DNA from: an uncultured Prevotella sp.
Lineage (GTDB): Bacteria; Bacteroidota; Bacteroidia; Bacteroidales; Bacteroidaceae
Length of the DNA: 17,740 nt
NCBI GenBank assembly: GCA_900557255.1
Contig: USSA01000048.1
Location: forward strand, 1-17,740
Reading direction: 5' to 3'
Under the pieces are notes generated by a model, which did not search any database, had not been told where the DNA came from, and saw only the letters and a list, made by a program, of their open reading frames with translations. The position numbers were made by a program, and so were the translations under genes. Shown here piece by piece: positions 8,241-14,402 of this stretch (positions within the stretch are counted from its first letter, which is position 1; every line of letters begins with the position of its first letter).

Positions 8241-8271
8241 TTTGTTTTCTCTAAAGAAAGTCTTACCTTTG
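8241..8271 (+). promoter_or_regulatory. Promoter of the menaquinone operon
   Basis: TTTG at 8241-8244, 19 bases, then TACCTTTG at 8264-8271. This fits the Bacteroidota primary-sigma consensus (TTTG, 19-21 bases, TAnnTTTG) very well. Transcription would start near 8278 and leave a leader of about 85 bases before the first men gene. Confidence 0.75.
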
Positions 8272-8362
8272 CGTTGAGTTTATCAGAAACATACTTTGGA
8301 GCGATGAGAAAACGAATAGCTCTGAATCAATAACAAAATACGAAAAAATAGGAGATAATAAG

Positions 8363-8809
8363 ATGAACATAGATGAATTAGTAAAAAGAATCAGCAAGAC
8401 TGATGGATTATCCAAGACCCTCGGAATGCATTTCATTTCTACCCCTGAGCCTGATACGCTTCAGGCAACGATGAAGGTAGATGAGCGTAATCGCCAACCT
8501 TTCGGCTTCTTGAGTGGAGGTGCTTCTCTGGCTCTTGCCGAGAATGTGGCGGGTATCGGTTCCCTGGCGCTCTGTCCGGGACAGATTGCCGTGGGCATCA
8601 ACGTGAGCGGTACTCATGTTCAGGCGGTCAGCGAGGGCGATATGGTTACTGCCTTTGCCAAGATTGTGCACAAGGGCAGAACCTTGCATACCTGGCAGGT
8701 GGATATCAAGAATACGGCTGGTGAGGTAATCTGTACCGTACAGGTAACCAACTATGTGTTCACTCCAAAGAAAGACAATCAGAAAAAGGGGGCAGAAACA
8801 AAGGTATGA
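8363..8809 (+). CDS. menI: Hotdog-fold thioesterase, probable DHNA-CoA hydrolase (MenI-like)
   Basis: A 148-residue PaaI/EntH-type hotdog thioesterase. The central motif FGFLSGGASLALAENVAG (47-64) carries the expected acidic residue (about Glu60). The residue before the Gly-Gly is Ser (LSGG) where the E. coli YdiI/EntH group has His (HGG). The C-terminal part (VQAVSEGDMVTAFAKIVHKGRTLHTW) is standard for the fold. Its position as first gene of a menF-menD-menB operon, overlapping menF by ATGA, suggests it releases 1,4-dihydroxy-2-naphthoate from its CoA thioester, the step after MenB. The function rests on family plus context; a general aromatic acyl-CoA thioesterase is the alternative. An AGGAG at 8350-8354, 8 bases before the ATG, supports the start. 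Confidence 0.82.
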   Translation: MNIDELVKRISKTDGLSKTLGMHFISTPEPDTLQATMKVDERNRQPFGFLSGGASLALAENVAGIGSLALCPGQIAVGINVSGTHVQAVSEGDMVTAFAKIVHKGRTLHTWQVDIKNTAGEVICTVQVTNYVFTPKKDNQKKGAETKV

Positions 8810-9984
8810 TAGCTTTTGCGTATTATCGTCTGCCTTATCTGCACCATGCTACCTATGTGGCTCAGCATGTGGGAGAACCTGAGGTTCTCTCTTCTGTGGC
8901 AGAACTGAATGGCAAGGAAGGTTTCGTGATAGCTCCTTTCGCGCCATCCAGCGAATGTCCCGTGGTGCTGATGCATCCGGATGAAAGCAAACTTCTCTCT
9001 GCCGAGGGGGCTGAAAATGCATCGCGATGCGGCACTTCCTACGTCGTGACGCAGCAGGATTTACGTCGGGACGTAGCAGAATCTACGTCGGGACGTAATT
9101 TTGAAGCCTATGCAAGGGAGTTTGAATGCTTTCACCGGCAGCTCTCTGAAGGTAAATTCAGCAAGATTGTTCTGGCAAGAAAACTGCGTATTCAGAGCAA
9201 TCGGCAGCCTTTAGGATCTGTCCAGACTTCAGCAGTGCAAGATGCCGGCAAGCCTTCAGATGTGCAGAATACAGCCAATGCTTCAGTTGTGCAGGATTCA
9301 GACTCTTTAAAGGCTCTGTTTCTGAAGACCTGCCGGATGTATCCCCGTCTTTTTGTAGCCTTGATTTATACACCCCAATCGGGTTTATGGCTGATGGCTA
9401 CACCTGAAATTCTGCTCAAAGGTGAACAGAATCAGATGGCAACCATGTCGCTGGCAGGCACCCAAAAGGCTGAACCTTCCAAGACCGTAGCCGATTATCC
9501 GGTAGAAGGGATAGAATGGTCGGAGAAGAACAGAGAGGAACAGCAGTATGTAACCGATTATATCGAGGATTGCATCAAGGTCTTTTCGGATGATTATCAG
9601 AAGAAGGGACCTTATACCACGATGGCTGCCAATCTCTATCATCTCCGTACCGACATCGTTTTCCGTCTGCATGATACGGGGCGTCTGGGCGATGTGCTCG
9701 ATGCCTTATATCCTACACCTGCCGTCTGCGGAATACCGAAGGATGAAGCTCGCCGGTTTATCCTACAGCATGAACATCAGTCGCGCAAATACTACAGTGG
9801 TTTTGTGGGACCGATTTCGCCGAAAGATAAGACGCATCTCTATGTTTCCCTGCGCTGCATGAACATCCTGGATGACGGCTCCTGCGAACTCTATGCCGGA
9901 GGCGGATTGCTGAAGGAGAGCGAGATGGAGAAGGAATGGAAGGAAACTGAAGCTAAGATGCAGACCATTCTGTCGGTTCTGTAA
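8806..9984 (+). CDS. menF: Isochorismate synthase (menaquinone-specific)
   Basis: Converts chorismate to isochorismate, the first committed step of menaquinone synthesis, and needs Mg2+. The 392-residue chorismate-binding enzyme has FSKIVLARK (118-126, catalytic Lys region), ATPEILLK (198-205), MSLAGTQ (214-220), HLRTDI (279-284), YPTPAVCGIPKDEAR (302-316), YYSGFVGP (329-336) and AGGGL (364-368) with the downstream metal-binding Glu. Start and stop of adjacent frames overlap (ATGA with the thioesterase), indicating translational coupling. Two oddities are visible. Residues 79-98 are encoded by a 22-bp tandem repeat with a palindromic core. Residues 141-167 are three copies of a nine-residue repeat, a probable flexible loop not expected in the family core. 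Neither interrupts a catalytic motif, so the enzyme is probably active. Confidence 0.93.
   Translation: MIAFAYYRLPYLHHATYVAQHVGEPEVLSSVAELNGKEGFVIAPFAPSSECPVVLMHPDESKLLSAEGAENASRCGTSYVVTQQDLRRDVAESTSGRNFEAYAREFECFHRQLSEGKFSKIVLARKLRIQSNRQPLGSVQTSAVQDAGKPSDVQNTANASVVQDSDSLKALFLKTCRMYPRLFVALIYTPQSGLWLMATPEILLKGEQNQMATMSLAGTQKAEPSKTVADYPVEGIEWSEKNREEQQYVTDYIEDCIKVFSDDYQKKGPYTTMAANLYHLRTDIVFRLHDTGRLGDVLDALYPTPAVCGIPKDEARRFILQHEHQSRKYYSGFVGPISPKDKTHLYVSLRCMNILDDGSCELYAGGGLLKESEMEKEWKETEAKMQTILSVL
9040..9097. repeat. 22-bp tandem repeat with palindromic 14-mer core inside menF
   Basis: Cores start at 9040, 9062 and 9084, an exact 22-bp period. The second and third are identical TACGTCGGGACGTA, a perfect inverted repeat (TACGTC-GG-GACGTA). 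The first has two changes (TACGTCGTGACGCA). The 8-base spacers after the first two cores are also similar (GCAGGATT, GCAGAATC). Since 22 is not a multiple of three, each copy is read in a different frame (YVVTQQD, LRRDVAE, STSGRNF). A separate perfect palindrome GCATCGCGATGC lies just upstream at 9019-9030. Confidence 0.9.
9227..9297. repeat. 27-bp tandem repeat (three copies) inside menF
   Basis: CTTCAGCAGTGCAAGAT, CTTCAGATGTGCAGAAT and CTTCAGTTGTGCAGGAT start at 9227, 9254 and 9281, an exact 27-bp spacing equal to nine codons. They encode TSAVQDAGK, PSDVQNTAN and ASVVQDSDS. The shared protein pattern is x-S-x-V-Q-[DN]-x-x-x. The repeat is in frame, so copy-number change would alter only loop length. 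Confidence 0.9.
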
Positions 9985-10092
9985 AGGTCTTGCAGAGAAA
10001 ATGATAGGGATTCATTCTGATTTTATAATGCTAAAAGACAAAGGGTCTTCAAGAATCTGAAAACATAAAAATAACCTAAAAAATAAGGTGAA

Positions 10093-11901
10093 ATGTATAG
10101 CAATAAAGAAAACGTCAATATTTTGACAAGTTTACTGGTAGCGCATGGTGTTCGCCATGCTGTGGTGTGTCCGGGCAGCAGAAATGCAGCCATAGTTCAC
10201 AATCTCAACGAGTGTGAAGACATCACTTGCTATCCTGTAACCGACGAACGTAGTGCCGGCTTCCAAGCTCTTGGACTTTCTATGGCTGAAGGTTATCAGC
10301 CTGTCGTGGTGTGTGTGACTTCGGGTTCTGCATTGCTCAATCTTTATCCGGCAGTAGCTGAGGCTTATTATCAGCAAATCCCGCTCATAGTGATTTCTGC
10401 CGACAGACCGGCACAGTGGATTAACCAGTTGGATGGTCAGACGCTTCCTCAGCCTGATGCTTTGGGGCAGATGGTAAGAAAATCGGTATCTCTGCCAGAA
10501 GTGTTCGAAGGTGAGCAGCAGGAAGAGATGCATTGGTATTGCAACCGGCTGGTCAACGAAGCGCTGTTGAAAAGCATGGGGCGGGTAAAGGGACCTGTAC
10601 ACATCAATGTACCTATCTCTGAGCCTTTCTATTCGTTTACGAAAGAAGCTTTGCCCGTAGAGCGCAAGATAGAGGTTGCTTACTGCAGGGCAAATATTGA
10701 CACATTTGATGGGACCCCTTTTGAATGTGTGTTAGAAGCCAAACGGCCATTGTTGGTAATAGGACAGTTGGACAATACCGAAAAATATGTAGACTTGTTG
10801 GCTTATATTGACCGAATGCCTATATTATGGGAATCTCTGGCAATGCCACCTTATTTATATAAGGTTCAGGAAGAACTGGGAGAAGATTGGAATAAAACCA
10901 CCCTGTATAGCGCTTTCGAGAATTTGCTGGATGAAATAAAGGACGATGAAAGATTCCGTCCTGACCTGGTGGTTTATATAGGTGGACATATTGTGAGCAA
11001 GAAGTTGAAATCTTATCTGCGTTCGCTTAAAGGAGTTGAGCAGATAAGAATTTCGCAAGAGGCTGATATCGAAGATACGTTCATGCATCTTACTAAAGTG
11101 ATGGATTTGCCAAACAGTGATGCTATGTCATGGTTGGATAATTTTGGCTGGCACAACCACTGGGAGGATTATCGCAAATTGTGGATGGATGCGTTGGCTA
11201 AAAGCTATGAACGCAAAGAGAACTTCAAGCCTGAGTTCAGCAGTCTGGCTACCGTAAAGGAATTCTTCAGCCAGCTTCAGAAGGTTGAGCCTCAGGATTT
11301 CAAAGCGTTCACCTTAGGCGGTAAAGATGCTCAGGACGATGGTATCTATGACCGCGAATTCGATACATTCCTTCCAGGTATGATGAGCAGCGTCATCTCC
11401 GGTAACAGTTCTGCCATCCGGTTGATGAATCTGTATGCCGACCGCCATGTTTACTGCAATCGTGGTGTGAACGGCATAGAAGGTTCTCTTTCTACGGCTG
11501 TAGGTTTCTCGATGTGCAAGAACAAGTCTGATAAGCATGTATACTGCATTCTCGGCGACCTGAGTTTCTTCTATGACCAGAATGCGCTCTGGAATAGAAA
11601 TCTGAGCGGCAAGCTCCGTATCATCGTGCTCAATAATGGTGGCGGTGCCATCTTTGGCAAGTTCCAGGGATTAAAGGAGAGTCAGGCTCGCGAAGAAATG
11701 GTAATGGCAAAGCATCATGCAACGGCTGAAGGAATCTGTAGTCAGAATGAGGTAAAATATCTCGCAGCTCATACGATGGAAGAGATGGAACAGGGCATCA
11801 GCCAATTGATTCATGCCGAGAGCGAGCGCCCGATGCTCCTGGAGGTTTTCACCGATATGGATGTAGATAACGAGATGCTGGAAGCCATCCAGAAGTGCTG
11901 A
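10093..11901 (+). CDS. menD: SEPHCHC synthase (2-oxoglutarate decarboxylase, MenD)
   Basis: A thiamine-diphosphate enzyme that decarboxylates 2-oxoglutarate and adds the succinyl semialdehyde unit to isochorismate, the step after MenF. The 602-residue protein starts with the MenD signature VVCPGSRNA (24-32) and VTDERSAGFQALG (49-61), with Glu52 as the likely ThDP-activating residue. Next come VCVTSGSALLNLYPAVAEA and SADRP. The C-terminal ThDP/Mg motif is GDLSFFYDQNALWN through NNGGGAIFG. The variable middle domain (about 10680-11150) is visibly more AT-rich than both ends (hand-counted lines of 37-45% against about 53%). The ATG follows an AAGGTGAA stretch. The gene is separated from menF by 108 bases with no recognisable feature and is probably in the same operon. 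Confidence 0.96.
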   Translation: MYSNKENVNILTSLLVAHGVRHAVVCPGSRNAAIVHNLNECEDITCYPVTDERSAGFQALGLSMAEGYQPVVVCVTSGSALLNLYPAVAEAYYQQIPLIVISADRPAQWINQLDGQTLPQPDALGQMVRKSVSLPEVFEGEQQEEMHWYCNRLVNEALLKSMGRVKGPVHINVPISEPFYSFTKEALPVERKIEVAYCRANIDTFDGTPFECVLEAKRPLLVIGQLDNTEKYVDLLAYIDRMPILWESLAMPPYLYKVQEELGEDWNKTTLYSAFENLLDEIKDDERFRPDLVVYIGGHIVSKKLKSYLRSLKGVEQIRISQEADIEDTFMHLTKVMDLPNSDAMSWLDNFGWHNHWEDYRKLWMDALAKSYERKENFKPEFSSLATVKEFFSQLQKVEPQDFKAFTLGGKDAQDDGIYDREFDTFLPGMMSSVISGNSSAIRLMNLYADRHVYCNRGVNGIEGSLSTAVGFSMCKNKSDKHVYCILGDLSFFYDQNALWNRNLSGKLRIIVLNNGGGAIFGKFQGLKESQAREEMVMAKHHATAEGICSQNEVKYLAAHTMEEMEQGISQLIHAESERPMLLEVFTDMDVDNEMLEAIQKC

Positions 11902-11916
11902 TAGAGGACCTGTAAG

Positions 11917-11935
11917 GAACTATAACTGATAGTTC
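11917..11935. other. Short perfect hairpin between menD and menB
   Basis: GAACTAT (11917-11923) pairs perfectly with ATAGTTC (11929-11935) around a 5-base loop. It lies 16 bases after the menD stop and 45 bases before menB. On the rightward strand it is followed by an A-rich, not T-rich, run, so it is not a classical terminator. It could stabilise or mark a processing site between the two coding regions. Confidence 0.4.
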
Positions 11936-11980
11936 TGTCAAAAAAATAAGATAGTAAGTAATCATAAAGTTCAAAGTAAA

Positions 11981-12802
11981 ATGAGAGAATGGAAAAAGAT
12001 AGAAGGTTTTGATTTCAAGGAAATCATCTTCGAGGAGTATAATCATATCGCTAAGATTACCATCAACCGTGAGCGCTACCGTAATGCCTTCACGCCGTTG
12101 ACCACTTGGGAGATGGCACAGGCATTCACCTATTGCCGCGACTGTCTGGATATCCGTGTGGTCATTCTGACGGGTGCCGGCGATAAGGCGTTCTGTGCAG
12201 GAGGTGACATGCATGTAAAGGGCCGAGGCGGTTATGTGGGTAACGATGGTGTGCCTCGCCTGAATGTGCTCGATGTGCAGATGCAGATTCGCCGTCTGCC
12301 AAAGCCGGTTATCGCTATGGTGAATGGTTATGCCATCGGTGGCGGTCATGTGCTTCATGTGATGTGCGACCTGACCATCGCTTCAGAGAATGCCATCTTT
12401 GGACAGACTGGTCCTAAGGTAGGAAGCTTCGATGCCGGTTTCGGTTCTTCTTATCTGGCAAGAATGGTGGGTCAGAAGAAGGCTCGCGAAATCTGGTTCC
12501 TCTGCAAGCAGTATTCTGCCAAGGAGGCTGAAGAGATGGGAATGGTGAACAAGGTGGTGCCTCTCGAAAAGTTGGAAGATACCTGTGTAGAGTGGGCTGA
12601 AATCATGATGGAACGTTCGCCTCTGGCACTCCGTATGATCAAGGCTGGCTTGAATGCCGAACTGGATGGTCAGGCTGGTATTCAGGAGTTGGCTGGCGAT
12701 GCCACGATGCTCTATTATACGATGGATGAGGCTCAGGAGGGCGGCAAGGCATTCCTTGAGAAGCGCAAGCCTCGCTTCGAGGATTATCCTCAGTTCCCAT
12801 AA
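11981..12802 (+). CDS. menB: 1,4-dihydroxy-2-naphthoyl-CoA synthase
   Basis: A crotonase-fold enzyme that cyclises o-succinylbenzoyl-CoA to 1,4-dihydroxy-2-naphthoyl-CoA. The 273 residues show [12 protein letters not shown] (65-76, oxyanion hole region), [18 protein letters not shown] (114-131) and [21 protein letters not shown] (starting at 141), characteristic of MenB rather than other enoyl-CoA hydratases. The residue after QT is Gly (Gly144). In the family this position is Gly in the bicarbonate-dependent type and Asp in the type that supplies its own carboxylate, so this is predicted to be bicarbonate-dependent. It is the last gene of the local men cluster and is followed by a strong terminator. 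The enzymes supplying its substrate (MenC, MenE) are not encoded here. Confidence 0.97.
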   Translation: MREWKKIEGFDFKEIIFEEYNHIAKITINRERYRNAFTPLTTWEMAQAFTYCRDCLDIRVVILTGAGDKAFCAGGDMHVKGRGGYVGNDGVPRLNVLDVQMQIRRLPKPVIAMVNGYAIGGGHVLHVMCDLTIASENAIFGQTGPKVGSFDAGFGSSYLARMVGQKKAREIWFLCKQYSAKEAEEMGMVNKVVPLEKLEDTCVEWAEIMMERSPLALRMIKAGLNAELDGQAGIQELAGDATMLYYTMDEAQEGGKAFLEKRKPRFEDYPQFP

Positions 12803-12825
12803 TTTCATCAGCAATAAACAATAAA

Positions 12826-12877
12826 AAACCTCGGAAGAAAAGCAATCTGCCAATCTTCCGAGGTTTCTTGTTTTTTT
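12826..12877. terminator. Bidirectional intrinsic terminator between menB and queF
   Basis: A perfect 13-bp stem (12826-12838 with 12854-12866, core CCTCGGAAGA) with a 15-base loop is followed rightward by a T run (12871-12877) and preceded by an A run that becomes a T run leftward. It lies 23 bases after the menB stop and overlaps the queF stop region, serving both convergent genes. Confidence 0.9.
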
Positions 12878-13331
12878 ATTCGTGAGTAGCGAATCTCTGC
12901 TCTGCCAGTTTCTCGTATTTGGTGCCTGGCTTGCCATAGTTGGCATACGGCCAGATGCTGATGCCGCCACGAGGAGTAAAGATGCCTGTTACCTCTATAT
13001 ATTTAGGGTCCAACAGTTTGATGAGATCCTTCATGATGATGTTTACGCAGTCTTCATGGAAATCGCCATGGTTGCGGAAACTGAAGAGATAAAGTTTCAG
13101 ACTCTTGCTCTCTACCATCTTTACGTCAGGAATATAGCTGATGCGAATCTCTGCGAAATCTGGCTGTCCCGTAATAGGGCAGAGCGATGTAAACTCAGGG
13201 CAGTTGAAACGTACCCAGTAATCATTGCCAGGATGCTTATTCACGAAAGTTTCGAGCACCTCTGGCGCATAATCCATTCTATATGTAGTCTTGGCACCTA
13301 ATGCCTGAAGACCGTCTTCTTTTCTATCCAC
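12876..13331 (-). CDS. queF: NADPH-dependent 7-cyano-7-deazaguanine reductase
   Basis: Reduces preQ0 (nitrile) to preQ1 (amine) in queuosine tRNA modification. At 151 residues it is the short, single-domain QueF type. The thioimide-forming cysteine is in [15 protein letters not shown] (Cys51, with the proton-donor Asp58). The QueF motif [15 protein letters not shown] follows at about 74-88, then HEDCVN and the C-terminal [16 protein letters not shown]. The start is a GTG. Upstream in-frame codons reach a stop (TAA at 13361-13359) without an ATG, and the usual N-terminus ([14 protein letters not shown]) is complete from here. The gene lies 40 bases after yhhQ and is probably under the same riboswitch candidate. 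No other que genes are in the window. Confidence 0.95.
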   Translation of the reverse strand: MDRKEDGLQALGAKTTYRMDYAPEVLETFVNKHPGNDYWVRFNCPEFTSLCPITGQPDFAEIRISYIPDVKMVESKSLKLYLFSFRNHGDFHEDCVNIIMKDLIKLLDPKYIEVTGIFTPRGGISIWPYANYGKPGTKYEKLAEQRFATHE

Positions 13332-13371
13332 GCTTGGTAATGTTTTAATGTTTGATATTTACTGATGTCTT

Positions 13372-14064
13372 TTAGCCGAGGCTGAAGATCTTGAATACAT
13401 TGTAGGAGATGTTATTGTCGTATGCATCTTCACCTTCATGCTTCTTTACGTATTTCACTACACGGATGGTCAGAGGCAATACCACAATCTCGTAGGCTGT
13501 CTTCAGTATCACCTGCCAGAGCATGAGCCAAGGCAATTCTGATGTAGGCACCACACCGCCCAGGGCAAGTGGGAAGAAGATAAGACTGTCGCAACTCTCA
13601 CCTGCAATGGTACTGAGGATGGCACGGGCAGAGAAATGCTTGCCACCATCGCGGATTTTCATCACGCTCATTACATAAGCATTAGCAAACGAACCGATGA
13701 TGAAGGCTACGAAAGAGGCTGCTGCAATGCGGGGAGCCAGACCGAAGATGGCATGAAAACCGGCATCGTTGGTCCAATAAGGCGCTGCAGGAATTACATC
13801 GCAGATAGCACCCAGTGCCACGAAGAAGAAGTTCATCGCAAAGCCGGTCCAAATCAACAGACGCGCTTTCTGATAGCCCCATACTTCACATACCACATCG
13901 TTGATGATGTAGCTTACAGGGAATACGATGAGTCCACCGGTAAGGGAAACTGGCCCGAAGGCGATTTGCTTTGTTTCGAGTACGTTTGCTGCAATCAGGC
14001 AAACGCAGAAGAGGATGCTGAAAAGCATAAACAGCACGCTCACTTGAGTTTTTTTCTTGTCCAT
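13372..14064 (-). CDS. yhhQ: Queuosine-precursor (preQ0/preQ1) transporter, YhhQ/COG1738 family
   Basis: An inner-membrane importer for 7-deazaguanine precursors of queuosine. From the chosen ATG it has 230 residues, largely hydrophobic, with about six membrane segments starting at SVLFMLFSILFCVCLIAANV. Family marks include NVLETKQI, GGLIVFPVSYIINDVVCEVWGY and SARAILSTIAGESCDSLIFFP. A longer frame begins at a TTG (14091), but that codon lies inside the riboswitch candidate and would add only a polar tail, so the ATG at 14064 is preferred. Pairing with queF indicates the cell can import precursor and reduce preQ0 itself. A promoter at 14137-14168 precedes the gene. Confidence 0.93.
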   Translation of the reverse strand: MDKKKTQVSVLFMLFSILFCVCLIAANVLETKQIAFGPVSLTGGLIVFPVSYIINDVVCEVWGYQKARLLIWTGFAMNFFFVALGAICDVIPAAPYWTNDAGFHAIFGLAPRIAAASFVAFIIGSFANAYVMSVMKIRDGGKHFSARAILSTIAGESCDSLIFFPLALGGVVPTSELPWLMLWQVILKTAYEIVVLPLTIRVVKYVKKHEGEDAYDNNISYNVFKIFSLG

Positions 14065-14067
14065 TTT

Positions 14068-14098
14068 CTTGTTTTTTACGAGGTTTACCAAGCACTCG
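14068..14098 (-). promoter_or_regulatory. Candidate preQ1-I riboswitch in front of yhhQ-queF
   Basis: Read leftward: CGAG (14098-14095), a 12-base loop TGCTTGGTAAAC, CTCG (14082-14079), T, six As, CAAG (14071-14068), AAA, ATG. This can form P1 (4 bp) and an H-type pseudoknot in which CTTG of the loop pairs with the CAAG tail (4 bp). The loop length equals that of the B. subtilis preQ1-I aptamer. It keeps U as first loop base, C immediately before the 3' side of P1 (the ligand-recognition position) and the A-rich tail. Ligand binding would lock the region 3 bases before the ATG, implying translational repression. P1 is short, and no folding or covariance analysis was done. Confidence 0.7.
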
Positions 14099-14136
14099 GG
14101 TTATTGAATATGATGATTCTTTTCAGAAATCGGCTG

Positions 14137-14168
14137 CAAAATTACAACATTTCTTCTTAATAGCCAAA
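14137..14168 (-). promoter_or_regulatory. Promoter of the yhhQ-queF operon
   Basis: Read leftward: TTTG (14168-14165), 20 bases, TAATTTTG (14144-14137), an exact match to the Bacteroidota TTTG / TAnnTTTG arrangement. Transcription would start about 30 bases before the riboswitch candidate. Confidence 0.75.
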
Positions 14169-14176
14169 TATTTGGG

Positions 14177-14217
14177 AAAAAAAATAGCTCCAAATACTAA
14201 TCACTAGCACTTGGAGC
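14177..14217 (-). terminator. Intrinsic terminator downstream of the phosphate transporter
   Basis: Leftward, bases 14217-14205 pair with 14199-14187 over 13 positions (11 Watson-Crick pairs and 2 G-T wobbles) around a 5-base loop, with GCTCCAA/TTGGAGC at the base. A run of eight Ts follows (14184-14177). It is 185 bases beyond the transporter stop, so it ends either a long 3' untranslated region or a separate small RNA, and it sits just before the yhhQ promoter. Confidence 0.85.
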
Positions 14218-14312
14218 CCTTATCTAACTAAAAACCTAAAACTTTTTTCTAAAAACTAAACCTAACAATCTTAACCTATGAGAAACTAACCTTTTCAGAT
14301 TATATTGTGATA

Positions 14313-14394
14313 GCGAAATAACACTCTTGTTATCCGCTGTCATCTGTCAACAAGCAACAGATATACCAAAAAGTAGTTTCATGACAAGATGTCA
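14313..14394 (-). ncRNA. Three-hairpin structured 3' region or candidate small RNA
   Basis: Directly after the transporter stop, the leftward transcript can form three hairpins in a row: TGACA/TGTCA with a 3-base loop (14394-14382), ATCTGT/ACAGAT (14362-14342) and a longer GCGGATAAC/GTTATTTCGC with one bulge (14337-14313). An A/T-rich linker with repeated TTTAG-like words leads to the terminator at 14177-14217. There is no ORF. A TACTTTTTG near 14375-14367 resembles the -7 box but has one base too many between TA and TTTG. It could be a structured 3' untranslated region or a 3'-derived small RNA. Confidence 0.35.
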
Positions 14395-14402
14395 GAGAAA
14401 AT

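Noticed and set aside
8304..8333. Nine-codon frame (MRKRIALNQ) in the men leader, with GGAG just upstream
   Set aside because: Too short to distinguish from chance, with no run of regulatory codons or attenuator hairpin after it.
14065..14091. TTG start giving a 239-residue YhhQ
   Set aside because: The codon lies inside the riboswitch candidate and adds only a polar tail; the ATG at 14064 gives a normal family length.
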